Source: Bacillota bacterium (GTDB taxonomy: Bacteria > Bacillota > Clostridia > Acetivibrionales > DTU013). Taken from it: a stretch of 64,000 bases of DNA. Position numbers and translations under genes: made by a program. The notes beneath the pieces are model-generated. The model searched no databases. It was not told the DNA's origin and saw only the letters and a list, made by a program, of their open reading frames with translations. The stretch is from assembly GCA_023433505.1 (NCBI GenBank), contig JAEZCO010000004.1, positions 62,001-126,000 of the forward strand. The letters run 5' to 3'. How positions within the stretch are numbered: position 1 is the stretch's first letter; the number at the start of each line of letters is the position of its first letter. Shown one piece after another: positions 54,121-62,468 of the stretch.

Positions 54121-54204
54121 TTTTTGCACCATAACACTCTACGGACGATAGAGAGGGTATGCTTCGGAACAATGGACAGCATTGTTCTGCGTTTTTGCAT
54201 AAAT

Positions 54205-54240
54205 AAACCTCTTGACGTCTATGTCGGGAGGTTTTCTTTA
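54205..54240 (+). terminator. Riboswitch 3 terminator
   Basis: AAACCTC with GAGGTTT (54205-54232) and inner GAC/GTC pairing, followed by TTTTCTTTA. Confidence 0.8.
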
Positions 54241-54330
54241 TTTGCCGGGGCTGCGGCGGAAAGGATGGGATAAATGAACAAAGTTTTCAGGTATGGTTGA
54301 TAGATTGAGTTCGGCAGGGGTGATTCCTTT

Positions 54331-54528
54331 ATGGAATATAACGAGAATGGGCTTGAAAAATTGATTATTGAAAAAAATGTGCAATTGGACAGCTTGAACC
54401 AAAATTCGAATCCCGACAGCGAGGAACTTCACAGGGCGTATGTTGAGCTGGACCGGGTGCTGTTCCTATATTATAAATCTCTGGGAAGCAAGAAGAATTT
54501 GATTACACTTAAAAAGTTAATACGATAA
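54331..54528 (+). CDS. Spo0E-like aspartyl-phosphate phosphatase
   Basis: A 65-residue two-helix protein. The segment SEELHRAYVELDRVLFLYYK resembles the Spo0E family, whose conserved SxxxD helix removes phosphate from Spo0A-P. Here the exact core is VELDRVL, so the match is partial. GGGG ribosome site 9 bases upstream. First gene behind riboswitch 3; a sporulation-phosphatase gene here would tie cobalamin state to sporulation, which is inference. Confidence 0.6.
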   Translation: MEYNENGLEKLIIEKNVQLDSLNQNSNPDSEELHRAYVELDRVLFLYYKSLGSKKNLITLKKLIR

Positions 54529-54598
54529 AGGATTGGCGGCACGGACCGACAACATATCGGAAGCGGCCGTTGAAAAACACGTATAGAGGAGGTATTAC

Positions 54599-55963
54599 AT
54601 GAATTCGAAGCAATTAGTGTTGGATGCAATCTATAACAGGGAAACGGAACGCGCCCCGTGGGTGCCGTTTGTGGGGTGCCATGCGGCGGCCTTGACCGGT
54701 GTAAGCGCTGAAGAATATTTTAAAAGCAGCGAAAATATTATTGACGGCGTGATTAAAGCATATGAGCGGTACCGTCCGGACGGGATCCCCATCCTGTTTG
54801 ATCTGCAGGTGGAAGCGGAGGCTATGGGCTGTGAATTGAAATATGCTGCCGACAATCCGCCCTCGGTGGTCACCCATCCCCTGGAGCAGGGAGTAAAGCT
54901 GGAGGATTTGAAAATTCCAGGAGAGAAGGACGGAAGATTTCCCACTGTACTAAAAGCTGCCAGACTCATTTGCGATAAGCTTGGGAATGATATCGCCGTT
55001 TATGGGCTTGTCACAGGGCCTTTTACGCTGGCGCTCCACCTTATGGGAACAGACATATTTTATGAAATGGCGGATGACCCCGACCGGGTGCATGAGGTTA
55101 TGCAGTTCTGCCGGGAGGTCTGCATCAACACTTCAAGGATGTACATCGATGCAGGCGTAGATGTGATTGCGGTTGTTGATCCGATGATATCCCAGATATC
55201 TCCGGGCAATTTCAGTGAGTTTGTCGCTCCCTATTCCACTGCGGTTTTCGAGTACATCCGCTCTTTAAAAAAAGCCAGCTCCTTCTTTGTATGCGGGAAC
55301 GCTAAAAATAATATCGGGGAGATGTGCAAATGCAGGCCGGATAGCATCTCCGTCGATGAGAACATACCCCTGGAATATGTGAAAGAGGTATGCTCCGGAT
55401 ACGATGTTTCGGTAGGCGGAAATATCAAGCTGACGGTTACGATGCTTTTCGGCACGCCGGTGGACAATATCCGGGATGCGGAAAACTGCATGGCTGTCGG
55501 CGGAAAAAAAGGATATATCCTCTCCCCCGGCTGTGATATCCCCTTTGCAACGCCGCCGGAAAACATCAATGCCATCTCCAGCCTGGTCCACGGCGAAGTG
55601 GCGGAATTCCTGGAAGTCACCAACGTTCTGGAAGGGATTGAATACTGTCTGCCGGAGTATGAAAAAGAAGCCCAGGTGATTATTGATGTCATCACCCTGG
55701 ACTCGGATTCCTGTGCCCCCTGCCAGTATATGATGGAGGCGGTCAAAGCGGCGGCGGAGCCTTTTGGAGAGAATGTCCGGTATATCGAGCACAAAATCAA
55801 GCATAAGGAATCGGTGGTGTGCATGCTCAAGCTGGGAGTGAAGAACCTGCCGACCATTGTCATCGACGGGAAAATCAAATATGTCAGCATCATCCCGGAC
55901 GTGGAGGAATTAAGGAAATCCATACAGGAAGCGGCGGAAAGCAAAGCGGCGGCGATAAACTGA
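54599..55963 (+). CDS. URO-D/MtaA-like methyltransferase fused to a thioredoxin-like domain
   Basis: A 454-residue fusion. Residues 1-340 are an MtaA/CmuA-like URO-D barrel. The distal zinc Cys is present (C312 in SPGCDIPFATPPENI), the middle Cys is C232, but the His of HxCG is Phe (F230-V-C232-G). Residues about 362-445 form a thioredoxin-like domain with a CAPC motif (C372, C375) and the cis-Pro segment NLPTIVIDG. AGAGGAGG ribosome site upstream. I am not aware of this fusion as a characterised enzyme. The domain pairing suggests methyl transfer coupled to thiol/disulfide chemistry. Confidence 0.85.
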   Translation: MNSKQLVLDAIYNRETERAPWVPFVGCHAAALTGVSAEEYFKSSENIIDGVIKAYERYRPDGIPILFDLQVEAEAMGCELKYAADNPPSVVTHPLEQGVKLEDLKIPGEKDGRFPTVLKAARLICDKLGNDIAVYGLVTGPFTLALHLMGTDIFYEMADDPDRVHEVMQFCREVCINTSRMYIDAGVDVIAVVDPMISQISPGNFSEFVAPYSTAVFEYIRSLKKASSFFVCGNAKNNIGEMCKCRPDSISVDENIPLEYVKEVCSGYDVSVGGNIKLTVTMLFGTPVDNIRDAENCMAVGGKKGYILSPGCDIPFATPPENINAISSLVHGEVAEFLEVTNVLEGIEYCLPEYEKEAQVIIDVITLDSDSCAPCQYMMEAVKAAAEPFGENVRYIEHKIKHKESVVCMLKLGVKNLPTIVIDGKIKYVSIIPDVEELRKSIQEAAESKAAAIN

Positions 55964-55988
55964 AACTGCCCGGAAGGAGGTACACCGG

Positions 55989-56270
55989 ATGCTGCAGGGA
56001 GTCCATATAAAAGTGGTTTCAATGAAATATCCGTGCACTGCCTGCCTGATGGTTTACCAGTTGGTAAAGGAGTCTGTTGACAGGATATTGAAAGAGTTTG
56101 AAGGATTGGCAGTTGAGTATGTAGAGCTGGAAAATCTCCGGAATGTCAGCCAAATTGGCGGACTGGAAGTGGAAAAGTTTCCGGCGGTATTAATAAACGA
56201 CGAACAGGTGACGGCAGGCTCTATTATAACCAGACGCCAGCTTGCCGGCCTATTGGAGGAATATCAATGA
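55989..56270 (+). CDS. Small thioredoxin-like protein
   Basis: A 93-residue glutaredoxin/thioredoxin-fold protein with CxxC (C16, C19 in PCTAC) and a late FPAVLINDEQV cis-Pro-like motif. No signal peptide. It resembles the thioredoxin-like domain of the preceding fusion in size and order. AAGGAGG upstream; its stop overlaps the CobW-type start by 4 bases. Confidence 0.82.
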   Translation: MLQGVHIKVVSMKYPCTACLMVYQLVKESVDRILKEFEGLAVEYVELENLRNVSQIGGLEVEKFPAVLINDEQVTAGSIITRRQLAGLLEEYQ

Positions 56271-57382
56271 AAAAGACCCGGCTGATCATCATCGGGGGGT
56301 TTCTGGGTGCGGGCAAAACAACCTGCATCCTGACCGTAGCCCGGTACCTGATGAACAATCTTAAAAAAATAGGGATTGTAACCAACGACCAGGGAAGTCA
56401 ACTGGTAGATACAAATTATTTGCGAAGCGAGGGCCTGTCCGTACTGGAGGTAACCGGCGGATGTTTTTGCTGTAATTTTGACGAGTTTGTAAATCGGGTG
56501 GAAAGTCTGGCAGAGGACGACAAGGCTCCGGACATAATCCTGGCGGAGCCGGTAGGAAGCTGCACCGACCTGGTAGCTACTCTTTTCAAACCGCTGCAGG
56601 CACAGCGGGCATCCCAGTTTGAGCTTTGCCCTCTCTGTATTGTGGCAGATCCTAAGAGAGTTAGAAAGCTGATGCTGGAGCAGGAAAAAGGAATACCGCC
56701 GGGAGAAATCAACTATCTGTTTCAAAAGCAGTTGGAGGAAGCCGACATGATTCTGCTGAACAAGACGGATACCCTTGATAGAGCAGAAGAAAGGCTTCTC
56801 ATAGGATTTTTAAGAAAAAGATTTACCGGCGCGGTGATCCTTCCCGTATCCGCAAACAGTCTGCAAAGCATCGGCCCCTTAATTCCTATCATGGTGGGCT
56901 CCACAGCGCCGGAAAAAGCGACGATGGAAATTGATTACGGCATTTATGGCCATGCGGAAGAAAAATTGGGATGGCTAAACTCCGGAGCACAGCTGGAAAG
57001 CAGTCTAAAAGCCGAATGGAATACATTCCTGGCAGAATTTTTGGAAAAAGTACGCGGCCAGATAAAGCCCATTTCAGGAGAAATGGCCCATCTCAAAGTG
57101 TATGCGGTGTCCGGAGAGGATTATGCAAAAGCAAGCCTGACGGATATGGAGGGAGAAATCAGCTTCAACCGCAGAATGAAGGCTCCTTCTGAAAGTGTAA
57201 GCCTGATCGTCAATGCTAGAATCGGAGTGGAACCCGGTCAGCTGGCTCCCGCCGTGGAAGAAAGCCTGCGCAGCGTTTGCAGCAGATGGGGAATCAGTGT
57301 GGGTACACTTCAGACGGAATGTTTCAAACCGGGATGGCCCACCCCGAAATACAGGATTGCAGGGAAAAAAGCAGAAGCATAG
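56267..57382 (+). CDS. CobW/COG0523-family GTPase (metallochaperone-like)
   Basis: A 371-residue G3E GTPase. Walker A GGFLGAGKTT (residues 10-19), metal-binding-type GGCFCC (C66, C68, C69), LAEPVGSCTDL, NKTD for guanine. A CobW C-terminal domain follows. The family moves metals into cofactors or enzymes, using zinc or cobalt; CobW itself acts in cobalamin synthesis. The cobalamin-gated location supports a role in metal or corrinoid insertion into the neighbouring methyltransferase-like protein (inference). Confidence 0.9.
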   Translation: MKKTRLIIIGGFLGAGKTTCILTVARYLMNNLKKIGIVTNDQGSQLVDTNYLRSEGLSVLEVTGGCFCCNFDEFVNRVESLAEDDKAPDIILAEPVGSCTDLVATLFKPLQAQRASQFELCPLCIVADPKRVRKLMLEQEKGIPPGEINYLFQKQLEEADMILLNKTDTLDRAEERLLIGFLRKRFTGAVILPVSANSLQSIGPLIPIMVGSTAPEKATMEIDYGIYGHAEEKLGWLNSGAQLESSLKAEWNTFLAEFLEKVRGQIKPISGEMAHLKVYAVSGEDYAKASLTDMEGEISFNRRMKAPSESVSLIVNARIGVEPGQLAPAVEESLRSVCSRWGISVGTLQTECFKPGWPTPKYRIAGKKAEA

Positions 57383-57417
57383 GGATTCTTTAATACCGGA
57401 AGAAATGGTTATAGAGG

Positions 57418-58284
57418 ATGAAGCGTGTAATTTTTGATTGTGACAATACTTTTGGCCTTGGGGGGTGTGATGTGGACGACGGACTTGCGTTGCTGTACCT
57501 GCTGGGGCATAGGGATGCGGTACGAATAGAAGGCATTACGACAACTTATGGCAATAGCGATGTGGATACCGTATATGACAATACCAAAAGCATACTGTCG
57601 GAACTGGAGCTGGATATACCCGTATTTAAGGGATGTCCGGACAGGCACAGCATTTATTCCGAGGCAGTGGAACATATGGTGCGGTCTGCGCTCTCTTCAG
57701 GGGACGATCTGTATATTCTGGCCACAGGCTCTCTTACAAACGTGTACCGAGCCTATGGTGCGGAGCAGCAGTTTTTTGAGGGAATCAAGGGAATCGTGCT
57801 GATGGGGGGAATAACCAGCCCGCTGATAATCAATGGCAGGAATATGGAGGAGCTGAACTTTTCGTGTGATCCTGCAGCAGCTTATTGCGTCCTGTCAAAA
57901 GGAAAGAATGTATCGGTCATTACAGGGAACAACTGCCTCCCTGCCTATTTTACCCATGCTGATTACCACAGCAGGCTCTGCAGGGAAGGGAGCAGATTGG
58001 GACGCTACGTCTATGAGAAAACACGCTGCTGGTTTGATTACATGAAAGATGCCTACGACAGCACGGGGTTTTACGGCTGGGATGTTGTAGCAGCGGCCTA
58101 TCTTGCGGAAAAAGAACTGTTTGCGGATTGCCCCTTTTCTTCAGCCGCTACAGTGCAAAGCCTGCAGCAGGGGTTTTTACCGCAGGGTAATACGGATGGA
58201 GGCTTTATGATCAATCTGCCCCGGATAAAAGAAGCCGGTGTGCTTATTGAAGATGTGTACCGCGCATGGCAAAGAATTCAATAA
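57418..58284 (+). CDS. Nucleoside hydrolase (IunH-like)
   Basis: A 288-residue ribonucleoside hydrolase family protein that would split the N-glycosidic bond with a calcium ion. The N-terminus VIFDCDNTFGLGGCDVDDGLALLYLLG departs from the usual DxDxxxDD: six extra residues and a Cys lie between D9 and the DVDD pair. Later GSLTNVYRAY and NCLPAYFTHADYHS are near the active site. RBS GAGG; followed 19 bases later by an importer binding protein. Which base it cleaves is not known. Confidence 0.85.
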   Translation: MKRVIFDCDNTFGLGGCDVDDGLALLYLLGHRDAVRIEGITTTYGNSDVDTVYDNTKSILSELELDIPVFKGCPDRHSIYSEAVEHMVRSALSSGDDLYILATGSLTNVYRAYGAEQQFFEGIKGIVLMGGITSPLIINGRNMEELNFSCDPAAAYCVLSKGKNVSVITGNNCLPAYFTHADYHSRLCREGSRLGRYVYEKTRCWFDYMKDAYDSTGFYGWDVVAAAYLAEKELFADCPFSSAATVQSLQQGFLPQGNTDGGFMINLPRIKEAGVLIEDVYRAWQRIQ

Positions 58285-58303
58285 TTTAGGGAGTAGGATA
58301 AAA

Positions 58304-59527
58304 ATGAAAAAAACAATCATCACCCTTGTTCTATTAAGCCTCATTTTAGCAGGGGCAGGCTGTTCGGGAACCGGTGTGAAGCAGACGGAGGATAGAACGG
58401 ATTTTAACCATATCCTGGCCTCTGCCAAAGGGACAACGGTGAATTTCTATGGCTGGGGAGGGAGCGACCAGACCAACAAATGGGTGGATACGGCGTTGGC
58501 CCCATATGTAAAAGACATTTATGGTATCACCTTAAACCGCATCCCAATGGACATTGACCAGATTCTCAACAAGCTGCTGGGCGAAAAGCAGGCGGGTAAA
58601 CAAAAGGGTTCCGTCGATCTTGTCTGGATCAACGGCGAGAACTTTTATACGGCAATGAAAAACCAGCTGCTCTACGGGCCCTTCACCCAGCATCTGCCGA
58701 ACTATGAAAAGTATGTGGATACCGGTTCCGACGACGTCAAGTATGATTTTGGCTATCCAGTTAACGGATATGAAGCACCCTACGGAAAGGCGCAGTTTGT
58801 GCTGATAAACAACCCCCAACGCACTCCCGAAGTTCCTGGGAGCGCGCTGGAACTGCTGGACTATGCAAAAAAATACAAGGGGCAGGTCACATACCCCGCT
58901 CCCCCCGATTTTACCGGCAGTGCGTTTGTGCGTAATATCATTTATGATGTGGTAGGATATGATAAGGTAAAAAACCTGACAGCCAATGAGGACGAGGTGA
59001 GGAAGGCTATCCGTCCCACCATGGAGTATCTGAAAGAGTTGAAGCCCTATCTGTGGAAGGAAGGCAAAACCTATCCGGCCACAATTGCGCAGCTTGACAA
59101 TATGTATTCCGACCGCGAGGCTGTCATGACCATGGCATACAATCCGAATCAGGTGGCTTCCATGATTGAAACAGGGCAGTTCCCCGACACTTCAACCGCA
59201 TTTTTGTTTGACAAAGGTACCATCGGCAATACCCATTTTCTGGCCATCCCTGCCAACGCCTCCAATATTGACGGTGCGTTGGCGGTGATCAATGCCGTGC
59301 TATCGCCCCAACTGCAGGCGTCCAAGTATGACCCAGCCACCTGGGGAGACCTGCCGGTGAATGCCATGGACAAGCTTAGCGAGTCGGAGCATGCCCTCTT
59401 TAGCGCAGTAAAAGCTGGAAGGGGAGTGCCCTCTCCGGATGAACTGCTGGATAAGAGAGTGGGAGAATTGAGTGCCGGCGTGGTGCCTGTCATCGAAAAG
59501 ATCTGGCAGGAAGAAATACCGGATTGA
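58304..59527 (+). CDS. ABC transporter substrate-binding lipoprotein, YnjB-like
   Basis: A 407-residue binding lipoprotein with lipobox ILAGAGC (C20). GWGGSDQTNKWVDTALAPYVKDIYGI and DLVWINGENFYTAMKNQLLYGPF are typical of YnjB-type proteins. The ATG at 58304 follows GGGAGTAGG; the frame is open to 58238. First of three importer genes. E. coli YnjBCD has no firmly established substrate; thiamine-related compounds are sometimes suggested. Confidence 0.88.
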   Translation: MKKTIITLVLLSLILAGAGCSGTGVKQTEDRTDFNHILASAKGTTVNFYGWGGSDQTNKWVDTALAPYVKDIYGITLNRIPMDIDQILNKLLGEKQAGKQKGSVDLVWINGENFYTAMKNQLLYGPFTQHLPNYEKYVDTGSDDVKYDFGYPVNGYEAPYGKAQFVLINNPQRTPEVPGSALELLDYAKKYKGQVTYPAPPDFTGSAFVRNIIYDVVGYDKVKNLTANEDEVRKAIRPTMEYLKELKPYLWKEGKTYPATIAQLDNMYSDREAVMTMAYNPNQVASMIETGQFPDTSTAFLFDKGTIGNTHFLAIPANASNIDGALAVINAVLSPQLQASKYDPATWGDLPVNAMDKLSESEHALFSAVKAGRGVPSPDELLDKRVGELSAGVVPVIEKIWQEEIPD

Positions 59528-59540
59528 GGAAGTGTTTCCT

Positions 59541-60419
59541 TTGAACCGGAAAAATGCAAGCCCGTATTTTATGCTTGCCCCTGTACTCCTGCTGCTGGCG
59601 TTTTTTGTATGCGGACTGGCGGGGGGAATCGTCCAGAGCTTCGGAATATTGAGGGCGGCAGGACTATACGGCTTTACTTTACATTATTATAAGGCGGTTT
59701 TCTTCGAGCCGAACCTGTTGCTTTCCATCCGCACAAGCCTTAGGGTCACAGGCATATCCTCGGCGGCAGCGGTGGTCACCGGGGTTCTGCTCAGCGCAGT
59801 GTTTTCCAGGACGGGCTTTACACGCAGCAGGGCATACCATATTTTTAAGCTGCCGGTGTTGATTCCCCATACGGTAGTGGCGGGGCTGATCATCAATTTG
59901 TTCTCCCAGAGCGGATTGCTTGCCAGACTTTGCTTTGCCATCGGCATCCTCCGGGACAGCAGGGATTTTATTCCTGCGGTTTTCGACAATGGCTTTGTGG
60001 GCGTGATGCTGGGATATCTTTGGAAGGAGATCCCCTTTATCGTACTGGTGGTAGCCACTGTCATGACAAATATCAGCGAGAGCCTGGGTGAGGCTGCCAT
60101 CAACCTGGGTGCGTCGCGCATGAGGAGCTTTTTTCATGTGATATTGCCACTGTGCCTGCCATCTGCCGCACTTTCCTTCGTCATGGTGTTCACATACTCT
60201 TTCGGGGCTTATGAACTGCCATTGCTGTTGGGCCCCACATCTCCACGGGCGCTGCCGGTACAGGCATATGTTGAATATACAAATCCCGACCTTGCGCATC
60301 GGCCTTATGCCATGGTGTTGAATACACTGACGGTTGTGACGGGCGTTATATTTACCACGCTGTATTTTCGGCTTATGAAAAATTCTGCTCAAAAAACGGA
60401 GGTACACCCGTATGATTAA
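59541..60419 (+). CDS. ABC transporter permease, YnjC-like (first)
   Basis: A permease of about 292 residues with six helices and an EAA loop (SLGEAAINLGASRMRSFFHVILPLCLPSAAL). The TTG at 59541 is preceded by GAGGAAG; the frame extends to 59472. It overlaps the second permease by 8 bases. YnjC in E. coli is a double-length protein, so here it appears as two genes. Confidence 0.88.
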   Translation: MNRKNASPYFMLAPVLLLLAFFVCGLAGGIVQSFGILRAAGLYGFTLHYYKAVFFEPNLLLSIRTSLRVTGISSAAAVVTGVLLSAVFSRTGFTRSRAYHIFKLPVLIPHTVVAGLIINLFSQSGLLARLCFAIGILRDSRDFIPAVFDNGFVGVMLGYLWKEIPFIVLVVATVMTNISESLGEAAINLGASRMRSFFHVILPLCLPSAALSFVMVFTYSFGAYELPLLLGPTSPRALPVQAYVEYTNPDLAHRPYAMVLNTLTVVTGVIFTTLYFRLMKNSAQKTEVHPYD

Positions 60420-61218
60420 AAAAATGCTCTTAAAGGCGGCGGTATTCTTGTCGCTGGCCGCTGTAGCAATTCCGTTGCTTACGCTGCTGGTGTGGAGCTT
60501 TTGCTCTTCATGGCCGTGGCCCAGGCTGCTTCCCGAATCCTTTTCGCCGAGAGGAATGAGGGAGCTTTTCGGAGGGTATTCCGGCGCGGTTGAAGCTGCG
60601 GTCGCCAGTATTGTCATCGGGTTGATCACCGCTGCCGCCGCCACATTCATCAGCATTCCGGCAGCCAGGGCCCTTGTGCTCCACGATTTTTACGGCAAGG
60701 GCGCCGTACAGCTTCTGCTTCTGCTTCCGGTTGCAGTCCCCGCAACTGCTTTTGCCATGAGTGTCCAGGTTCTGTTTATACGGATAGGACTCAACGATAC
60801 CTATGCCGGAGTTATCCTGGTTCATATGATTTTGTGCCTGCCCTATACCGTCAAAATTCTGTCCGAAGTCGTGACGGCCGTGGGCGGGCGCTATGAGGTG
60901 CAGGCCAATATACTGGGCGCAGGCAGGGTGGATACCTTCCGCTTTATCACCGTACCGGTGCTGATGCCGGGAATTGTATCGGCCTTCAGCATGGCTTTTG
61001 TAGTCTCCATGGGGCAGTATTTTCTGACTTTTTTAATTGGGGGAGGCGTGGTGGTGACCCTTCCGATGAGAATGCTCCCTTACATTCAGAGCGGGGACAG
61101 ACAGCTGGCCTCTGCCTACGGCGTCCTGTTCATCTTTTCGGCGTTCCTTGTATTCTTCCTTTCGGACAGGCTGGTAAGAAAGTATTACAATTTTGAGAAC
61201 ACGTATTTTTTCGTATAG
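60412..61218 (+). CDS. ABC transporter permease, YnjC-like (second)
   Basis: A 268-residue permease with five to six helices and the EAA-type segment YEVQANILGAGRVDTFRFITVPVLMPGI. ATG at 60412 within an overlap with the preceding gene, so coupled. Forms a heterodimer with the first permease. Confidence 0.9.
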   Translation: MIKKMLLKAAVFLSLAAVAIPLLTLLVWSFCSSWPWPRLLPESFSPRGMRELFGGYSGAVEAAVASIVIGLITAAAATFISIPAARALVLHDFYGKGAVQLLLLLPVAVPATAFAMSVQVLFIRIGLNDTYAGVILVHMILCLPYTVKILSEVVTAVGGRYEVQANILGAGRVDTFRFITVPVLMPGIVSAFSMAFVVSMGQYFLTFLIGGGVVVTLPMRMLPYIQSGDRQLASAYGVLFIFSAFLVFFLSDRLVRKYYNFENTYFFV

Positions 61219-61219
61219 C

Positions 61220-61329
61220 ACTACAGCGGAAAAACATTGACTCATTGGTATTTATGCGCCTTAAAGAAATATTGCAAACGTTTAAATGCATTCTTTCTTC
61301 AAGGATAAAATAAAAATTTTCGCTGTAGT
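61220..61329 (+). promoter_or_regulatory. Inverted repeat and cre-like site between permease and ATPase genes
   Basis: ACTACAGCG (61220-61228) pairs with CGCTGTAGT (61321-61329), with A/T-run pairing inside, across 92 bases. Within it TGCAAACGTTTAAA (61273-61286) matches the cre-type consensus except at the next-to-last position. A possible internal promoter or processing site for the ATPase gene. Confidence 0.4.
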
Positions 61330-61346
61330 AAAGAGAGGTCGTTGGA

Positions 61347-62372
61347 ATGTCCCGGTTAACGCTTAAAAATGTCACGGTGGCTTTAGGTTCGGTCACGATA
61401 CTGCATAATGTATGCCTTGACGTAGAGGAAGGGGAGATCGTCTGCCTGCTGGGAGAGTCAGGCTGCGGCAAAAGCACGCTGCTGAAAACCATTGCAGGAC
61501 TGCTGACGCCTGAAAGCGGAGAAATCTACATCGAAGGACAGGATGCCCGCACCATGCCCATGCAAAAGAGGGATACGGTAATCGTCTTCCAGGATATGCG
61601 CCTCTTCCCACATATGGATGTGCTGGAAAACGTAGAATTCGGGCTGAAAATGAAAAGGGTTTCCCGGCCCGAAAGAAGAAAGAAAGCCCTGGACATGCTG
61701 GATAGAGTAGGTCTGTGCGGATTGGAAAAGCGAAGGATCAGTGAAATCTCCGGAGGGCAGCGGCAGAGGGTCGCACTGGCAAGGGCTGCCGTCGTCAATC
61801 CCGGAATACTGCTGCTGGACGAGCCGTTTTCCAATCTCGATGCAGGCTTGCGCAGCGTCATGAGGGAACTGGTTTGCGATCTGCACAGGCAAACAGGAAT
61901 CACCATGCTGCTGGTAACTCACGACAGAGAGGATGCCTTAACGCTGGCGCATAAGACCGCTGTAATGAAGGAAGGGCGCATTTTGCAGTTCGGCGATACC
62001 AGAGATGTATATGAAAGGCCTTCATGCCGCGAGGTTGCCGATTATTTCGGACCGGTAAATTATGTTGACGGCGTTGTGAAAGACGGGATCTTCCGGTGTC
62101 CGGCAGGAGAAGCGGAAACCGCCATGGCCGACGGTGCTTACACTGCCATGATGAAGCCGCATAATATCCGGATTGAAAGCGGCGGTGAATTTGAAGTGAT
62201 TTCCACACAATATCTGGGTGACAGATACAGCATAACCGCCAAAAACGATAAAATCCGGCTAACTGCCTCCGTCAGCCGGTATTTCCCTCCGGAAACGGGA
62301 AGGCGTATCGGCATGCGGATAGATTTTTCAAAGGTGGTATTTTTTAAGCACGAGCGAAAATATAACTTCTGA
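61347..62372 (+). CDS. ABC transporter ATP-binding protein, YnjD/PotA-like
   Basis: A 341-residue ATPase. Walker A GESGCGKST (36-44), signature ISGGQRQRVALARA, Walker B LLLDEPFSNLD, then a C-terminal regulatory domain of about 110 residues. Powers the two permeases. Ribosome site AGAGAGG 12 bases before the ATG. Confidence 0.92.
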   Translation: MSRLTLKNVTVALGSVTILHNVCLDVEEGEIVCLLGESGCGKSTLLKTIAGLLTPESGEIYIEGQDARTMPMQKRDTVIVFQDMRLFPHMDVLENVEFGLKMKRVSRPERRKKALDMLDRVGLCGLEKRRISEISGGQRQRVALARAAVVNPGILLLDEPFSNLDAGLRSVMRELVCDLHRQTGITMLLVTHDREDALTLAHKTAVMKEGRILQFGDTRDVYERPSCREVADYFGPVNYVDGVVKDGIFRCPAGEAETAMADGAYTAMMKPHNIRIESGGEFEVISTQYLGDRYSITAKNDKIRLTASVSRYFPPETGRRIGMRIDFSKVVFFKHERKYNF

Positions 62373-62381
62373 TAATCTTAT

Positions 62382-62440
62382 CCGGGGAACTGCGCTTGTC
62401 GCTCCATTCCCCGGAAAAGAACCGGAAGTAATATTTCCGG
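62382..62440 (+). promoter_or_regulatory. Two hairpins before the radical SAM gene
   Basis: A perfect CCGGGGAA/TTCCCCGG stem (62382-62414) and CCGGAA/TTCCGG (62422-62440). No T tract follows, so they may affect mRNA processing rather than end transcription. Confidence 0.45.
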
Positions 62441-62468
62441 TGCCCTAAGTAAAGGAGAACAACGAGAA

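Noticed and set aside
53260..54200. Several minus-strand ORFs of 70-150 residues with similar peptides between riboswitches
   Set aside because: They read the complement of cobalamin riboswitches 2 and 3 and their similarity comes from the conserved aptamer, not from protein selection.
3328..55963. HemE (true uroporphyrinogen decarboxylase) for any of the five URO-D genes
   Set aside because: No other haem genes nearby, the motifs differ between paralogues, and their neighbours are sugar or B12 genes.
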